Assembly (NCBI RefSeq): GCF_014647795.1
Contig: NZ_BMPW01000015.1
Coordinates: forward strand, 1-64,000
Length of the DNA: 64,000 nt
Origin: Actinoplanes campanulatus
GTDB lineage: Bacteria > Actinomycetota > Actinomycetes > Mycobacteriales > Micromonosporaceae
Direction of reading: 5' to 3'
The notes under the pieces are model-generated. The model saw only the letters and a list, made by a program, of their open reading frames with translations. It did not search any database and was not told where the DNA came from. This document shows, in pieces, positions 60,372-64,000 of this stretch. Within the stretch, counting starts at the first letter, position 1. Each line of letters starts with the position of its first letter. The translations under genes and the position numbers were made by a program.

Positions 60372-62212
60372 TGGCCACCTCGACCGTGGCCGGCGTCGCC
60401 GCCCGGCTCGCCGCCCACGCGGGTGACCTCGGCACCCGGGACGCCGTGATCCGGCCCGGCCACGGCCGGCTGACCTTCCGCGAGCTCGACGAACAATCCG
60501 ACACGTACGCCGCCGGCCTGCACGCGCTGGGCATCGGCAAGGGCACCAAGACCGTCCTGATGCTGCGCCCGGGGCTCGAGCTGTTCCCGGTGCTGTTCGG
60601 GCTGCTCAAGCTCGGTGCGGTGCCGGTCGTCGTCGACCCCGGCATGGGCGTACGCCGGATGCTGCACTGCTACCGCAGCGCCGGGGCCGACGCGTTCATC
60701 GGCATCGGGGCCGCGCATGTGGTGCGGTTGCTGAACCGGCGCGCGTTCGCCGGGACGCGCATACTCGTCACCGCCGGACGGCGCTGGGGCTGGGGCGGGA
60801 CCACGCTGCGTGCGCTCGCCACCCACCGGAGCCCGGCGCCGACCGTCCCGCCGGACGCCGGCGACCTGTTGATGATCGGCTTCACCACCGGCAGCACCGG
60901 GCCGGCCAAGGGCGTCGAGTCCACCCACGGCGCCCTGGAGGCGACGGTCGAGCAGGTGATCGCCGCACACGGCCAGTCGGCCGACGACGTCGCGCTGGTC
61001 ACCTCGCCGATGTTCGGCGTCCTGCACCTGCTGATCGGCTCCACCTGCGTACTCGCCCCGATCGACCCGGCCCGTGTCGGCGCCGCGGCCCCGGCAACAA
61101 TCGCCGACACGATCGAGGAATACGGCGTCACCACCATGTTCGCCTCTCCGGCACTGCTCGGCCCGTTCGGCCGGTACCTGCGCGACACCGGGCGACGGTT
61201 GCCGTCGCTGCGCACCCTGGTTTCCGGTGGCGCACCGGTCCCCGATCGGCTCGTCCCGCTGCTGCACCGCCATGACCTGCGGTTCCACACCACCTACGGC
61301 GCGACCGAAGCGCTGCCGATCGCCTCGATCGAAGCACGCGAGATCCTGCGCGACGCCGGCGCCGGCAGCCGCGCCGGGGCGGGAACGTGCGTCGGCCGTC
61401 CGGTGGACGGCATCGAAGTGCGCGTCGTGCACATCACCGACGAGCCGATGCCGGTGTGGCGCGAGGACCTGCGTACGGCGCCCGGCGAGATCGGTGAGAT
61501 CACCATCGCCGGCCCCACCGTCAGCCCTCGGTACCATCGGCTGCCCGAGGCCGACGCGGCCGCCAAGATCGCCGACGGTGACCGGCGCTGGCACCGTACC
61601 GGTGATCTCGGCTGGATCGACGACCAGGGCCGGATCTGGTTCTGTGGGCGCAAGAGCCAACGGGTCGGTGACCTGCACACCGTGCAGTGCGAGGGCGTCT
61701 TCGACGCCCACCCGGACGTGCACCGCACGGCTCTGGTCGAGGCCGACGGCCGTCCGGTGGTGTGCGTCGAGGCCGGCCCCGGCGTCGCCGATCACGACCG
61801 GTTGCGCCGCGAACTGCACGAGCTGGCGCAGAGCCAACCGATGACGAAAACCCTGGACACGTTCGTGTTCCATCCGTCCTTCCCGGTCGACATCCGGCAC
61901 AACGCGAAGATCAACCGGGAGTACCTGTCGCGCTGGGCGGCACACCGGCTGCGGCCGAACCGCCGGCGCGACCTCGCACCGCGCCTCCTCCCGCTGGCCG
62001 GCTGGGCATTCCTCGGGTACGGCCTGCTCGGGCCGATGCCGCACCCGGCGCTGTGGGCACTGTGGTGGATCGACGCGTTCCTGAGCATCGTCGTGCACCT
62101 CATGCAGCTCCCGGTCGTGCTGCCCCGGGCCCGCCGGGCCGGCATCACCCGGGCGCGCGCCGCCGCGATGACCGTCGTATTCGGCGCGACCTGGTGGCGA
62201 GGTCTGCCGTGA
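60371..62212 (+). CDS. OleC-like beta-lactone synthetase (ANL superfamily) with membrane tail
   Basis: A 613-residue acyl-adenylate-forming enzyme. The P-loop is TTGSTGPAKGVE (~178), with TTYGATEALP (~313), TGDLGWIDDQGR (~412) and KINREYLSRW near residue 515; the conserved lysine region NAKINREY is kept. OleC enzymes turn beta-hydroxy acids into beta-lactones with ATP. After the usual OleC length, ~75 extra residues hold three hydrophobic segments (LPLAGWAFLGYGLLGP, WALWWIDAFLSIVVHLMQL, AAAMTVVFGATWW), suggesting a membrane anchor. Its ATG overlaps the thiolase stop by one base. Confidence 0.82.
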   Translation: MATSTVAGVAARLAAHAGDLGTRDAVIRPGHGRLTFRELDEQSDTYAAGLHALGIGKGTKTVLMLRPGLELFPVLFGLLKLGAVPVVVDPGMGVRRMLHCYRSAGADAFIGIGAAHVVRLLNRRAFAGTRILVTAGRRWGWGGTTLRALATHRSPAPTVPPDAGDLLMIGFTTGSTGPAKGVESTHGALEATVEQVIAAHGQSADDVALVTSPMFGVLHLLIGSTCVLAPIDPARVGAAAPATIADTIEEYGVTTMFASPALLGPFGRYLRDTGRRLPSLRTLVSGGAPVPDRLVPLLHRHDLRFHTTYGATEALPIASIEAREILRDAGAGSRAGAGTCVGRPVDGIEVRVVHITDEPMPVWREDLRTAPGEIGEITIAGPTVSPRYHRLPEADAAAKIADGDRRWHRTGDLGWIDDQGRIWFCGRKSQRVGDLHTVQCEGVFDAHPDVHRTALVEADGRPVVCVEAGPGVADHDRLRRELHELAQSQPMTKTLDTFVFHPSFPVDIRHNAKINREYLSRWAAHRLRPNRRRDLAPRLLPLAGWAFLGYGLLGPMPHPALWALWWIDAFLSIVVHLMQLPVVLPRARRAGITRARAAAMTVVFGATWWRGLP

Positions 62213-63240
62213 AGGTCCTGGTGACCGGCGCCTCCGGCTTCCTCGGCGGGCACCTCGCCGAGGCGGCCGTCGCGGCCGGCGACGATGTACGCGCCCTGCT
62301 GCGCCCGGGTGCGACCCTGTCCATGGATGTCGGCGCGCATCGCGTCGAACCGGCGAGCGGGGATCTGTCCGACCCGGCGTCACTCGACGCGGCGACGCGC
62401 GAGGTGGAGGTCGTCTACCACTCGGCGGCGCGGGTGACCGATCACGGCACCCGGGCACAGTTCCACGACACCAACATCGCCGGCACCGAACGGCTGCTGG
62501 CGGCGGCTCGCGCCAACGGCGTACGCCGGTTCGTGTTCGTCAGCAGCCCGAGCGCCGTGATGGACGGCGGCGATCAGGTCGCCATCGACGAGAGCACGCC
62601 GTACCCGGCCAGATATCTGAACCTGTACTCGGAGACCAAGGCGGCGGCCGAACGCCTGGTGCTGGCCGCGAACGCGCCCGGGTTCACCACCTGCGCGCTG
62701 CGCCCGCGCGGCATCTGGGGGCCGCGTGACTGGTTCGGCTTCATGCCCCGGCTGATCGCGAAGCTGCGTACCGGACGCCTGCCCGACCTCTCCGGCGGGC
62801 GCGCCGTGCACGCCTCGCTGTGCCACGCCACCAGCGCCGCCCGGGCCTGCCTGCTCGCCGCGGGTTCGGACCGGGTCGGCGGCCGGGCCTACTTCGTGAC
62901 CGACGCCGAGATCACCGACGTGTGGGCGCTGATCGCACAGGTCGCCCGGCTGTTCGACGCGGCGCCACCGACGCGCCGGGTGCCGCCGGCCGTCCGCGAC
63001 GCGCTGGTCGCAACGGTCGAGACCGTATGGCGCATCCCGTACCTGCGCCATCGGCACTCCCCGCCGCTGTCGCGGTACTCGGTCGCGCTGCTGACCCGAT
63101 CGAGCACGTACGACACGAGCGCCGCTACCCGCGATTTCGGGTACGCCCCCGTGATCGACCAGCAGACCGGGCTCCGGCAGTTGCGCGCGTGGGCCGACGG
63201 CATCGGTGGCGTCGACGCGTTCACCAGGCACGTCCGGTGA
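62209..63240 (+). CDS. OleD-like NAD(P)-dependent 2-alkyl-3-ketoacid reductase
   Basis: A 343-residue extended SDR (3-beta-HSD type). TGASGFLGGHLAEAA is the nucleotide-binding motif (~6-20), VYHSAARVTDHG follows, and the catalytic pair is in YSETKAAAE (YxxxK, ~139). In the Ole pathway OleD reduces the OleA beta-keto acid to the beta-hydroxy acid that OleC closes to a lactone. The GTG overlaps the OleC stop (CCGTGA). Gene order thiolase-thiolase-synthetase-reductase matches lipstatin-like clusters. Confidence 0.88.
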   Translation: MKVLVTGASGFLGGHLAEAAVAAGDDVRALLRPGATLSMDVGAHRVEPASGDLSDPASLDAATREVEVVYHSAARVTDHGTRAQFHDTNIAGTERLLAAARANGVRRFVFVSSPSAVMDGGDQVAIDESTPYPARYLNLYSETKAAAERLVLAANAPGFTTCALRPRGIWGPRDWFGFMPRLIAKLRTGRLPDLSGGRAVHASLCHATSAARACLLAAGSDRVGGRAYFVTDAEITDVWALIAQVARLFDAAPPTRRVPPAVRDALVATVETVWRIPYLRHRHSPPLSRYSVALLTRSSTYDTSAATRDFGYAPVIDQQTGLRQLRAWADGIGGVDAFTRHVR

Positions 63241-64000
63241 GCCGCTACCAGCGGCCGGTGTCGCCGACCGAATGGTTCTACCTGGCGGCCGAGCGCGCCA
63301 TGCCGCCCTTCGCCGTCCAGCTCGTCGTCGAAGGAGAGGGACGCCTCGAACCCGAAGCGCTGACCCGGGCGGTGCGGGTGGCGTCGGCCGCATGCCCGGG
63401 AGCACGCCTGGCCCGGCACGGCCGCGCCTGGGCCGACACCGGGCAGGCCCCGCCGGTGACCGTCGCCGACGGCACTTCGCGGTGGACCGATCACGCGTCC
63501 GCTCCGCTGGAACGCACCTGTGAGGTCGTGACCGCCGAGGGCGGGGTGCTGTTCCGGGTGTCGCACACCGTGATGGACGGCCAGGGCGCGCTGACCTGGA
63601 TCGCGGACGTGTTCCGGGCGCTACGCGGCGAGCCGCCGCTGGGCGCCCCGGCGGCGGTCACCGACTACGAGCTGGTCGAGCGGCTGGGCACGCCCGGCCG
63701 GCGGCCTCGCACGAGCCTCGGCTGGCGCTCACCCGTCGCCGGGCCACCCGTCGAACCCCCGGCGGCGCGGCACTGGGCCCGGCGAACCATCGACGGCAAC
63801 CATCCCGGACTGGTCGCAAAGCTCGCCGCGGCGGTGGCCGCGTTCACCGGCGCCGGCCGGTCCCGCTTCATGGTGCCGGTCGACCTGCGCCGGCACGACA
63901 CGGCGATGCGCAGCACCGCCAACCTGAGCCTGCCGGTGTTCCTCGCCGCGGGGCCGGACGAGACGTGGCAGGACCTGCACAAACAGATCCTGCGCGCCCT
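63237..64000 (+). CDS. Condensation-domain acyltransferase, truncated by the window edge
   Basis: An open frame from GTG at 63237 runs to the end without a stop (254 codons visible). It has the NRPS condensation/chloramphenicol acetyltransferase fold: an N-terminal RYQRPVSPTEWFYLAAERAM, the catalytic HHxxxDG-type motif as FRVSHTVMDGQGAL (~105-115), and a later FMVPVDLRRHD stretch. It is a stand-alone domain or the start of a larger enzyme. The 4-base overlap with the reductase gene places it in the beta-lactone operon, where it may attach an amino-acyl or acyl group, as LstE does in lipstatin formation; that parallel is inference. Confidence 0.75.
   Translation, partial: MSRYQRPVSPTEWFYLAAERAMPPFAVQLVVEGEGRLEPEALTRAVRVASAACPGARLARHGRAWADTGQAPPVTVADGTSRWTDHASAPLERTCEVVTAEGGVLFRVSHTVMDGQGALTWIADVFRALRGEPPLGAPAAVTDYELVERLGTPGRRPRTSLGWRSPVAGPPVEPPAARHWARRTIDGNHPGLVAKLAAAVAAFTGAGRSRFMVPVDLRRHDTAMRSTANLSLPVFLAAGPDETWQDLHKQILRA

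Noticed and set aside
60353-62458. A 701-codon minus-strand frame
   Set aside because: Antisense shadow of the OleC-like gene with no recognisable protein features.

Overview
The window is high-GC actinobacterial DNA. Conservon genes, a LamG/Rhs wall-associated toxin locus, a CotH-CBM2 protein and a minimal AICE-type integrative element fit Micromonosporaceae, most likely Actinoplanes or a relative; this is inferred from gene content only. No rRNA, tRNA or CRISPR array is visible.

Bases 1-3700 are a graveyard of mobile DNA: an ISAzo13 transposase fragment, a 5'-truncated group II intron with its maturase tail and domains V/VI, the IS256 transposase it entered, and a frameshifted ISL3 transposase. 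Bases 4000-24200 are one large polymorphic-toxin locus read on the minus strand (LamG/B-lectin protein, a 2367-residue Rhs protein ending in a Hint domain and an RNase A-like toxin tip, immunity candidate). A compact AICE (tyrosine integrase, excisionase, RepSA-like initiator, FtsK/TraB-like translocase, SCO3933-type protein, KorSA-like GntR repressor) sits between that cassette and a second, orphan toxin tip with its own immunity candidate. A 52-bp Hint-tail repeat (49/52 identical) and a ~70-bp GC-rich repeat frame this arrangement.

Bases 24500-28300 hold a second tyrosine recombinase operon and a mosaic of three broken genes. Bases 28700-33500 hold the most interesting candidate: a minus-strand operon of a Crp/Fnr regulator, a class III nucleotidyl-cyclase homologue, a large NTPase-like protein with a degenerate P-loop, two unknown proteins and a twice-frameshifted Pycsar-type membrane effector. 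The cyclase C-terminus and the NTPase N-terminus share a short NYGQ...N.GGMH motif.

From 33870 on, after a broken rve-type IS, come core-like blocks: a CstR-controlled sulfane-sulfur operon with two palindromic operators; DUF4956-VTC-CotH; a membrane protein plus membrane-anchored CHAT protease; a conservon ending in a styrene-monooxygenase-like flavoprotein; a split FluG pair (amidohydrolase and glutamine synthetase-like); a membrane-fused GH5 enzyme; a small membrane protein with an in-frame TGA; a kinase-TM/LuxR fusion; and a GH67-like membrane protein. The right end (58429-64000) is the start of a beta-lactone-type cluster (two OleA-like thiolases, OleC-like, OleD-like, condensation-domain protein running off the edge), resembling the lipstatin and nocardiolactone logic.
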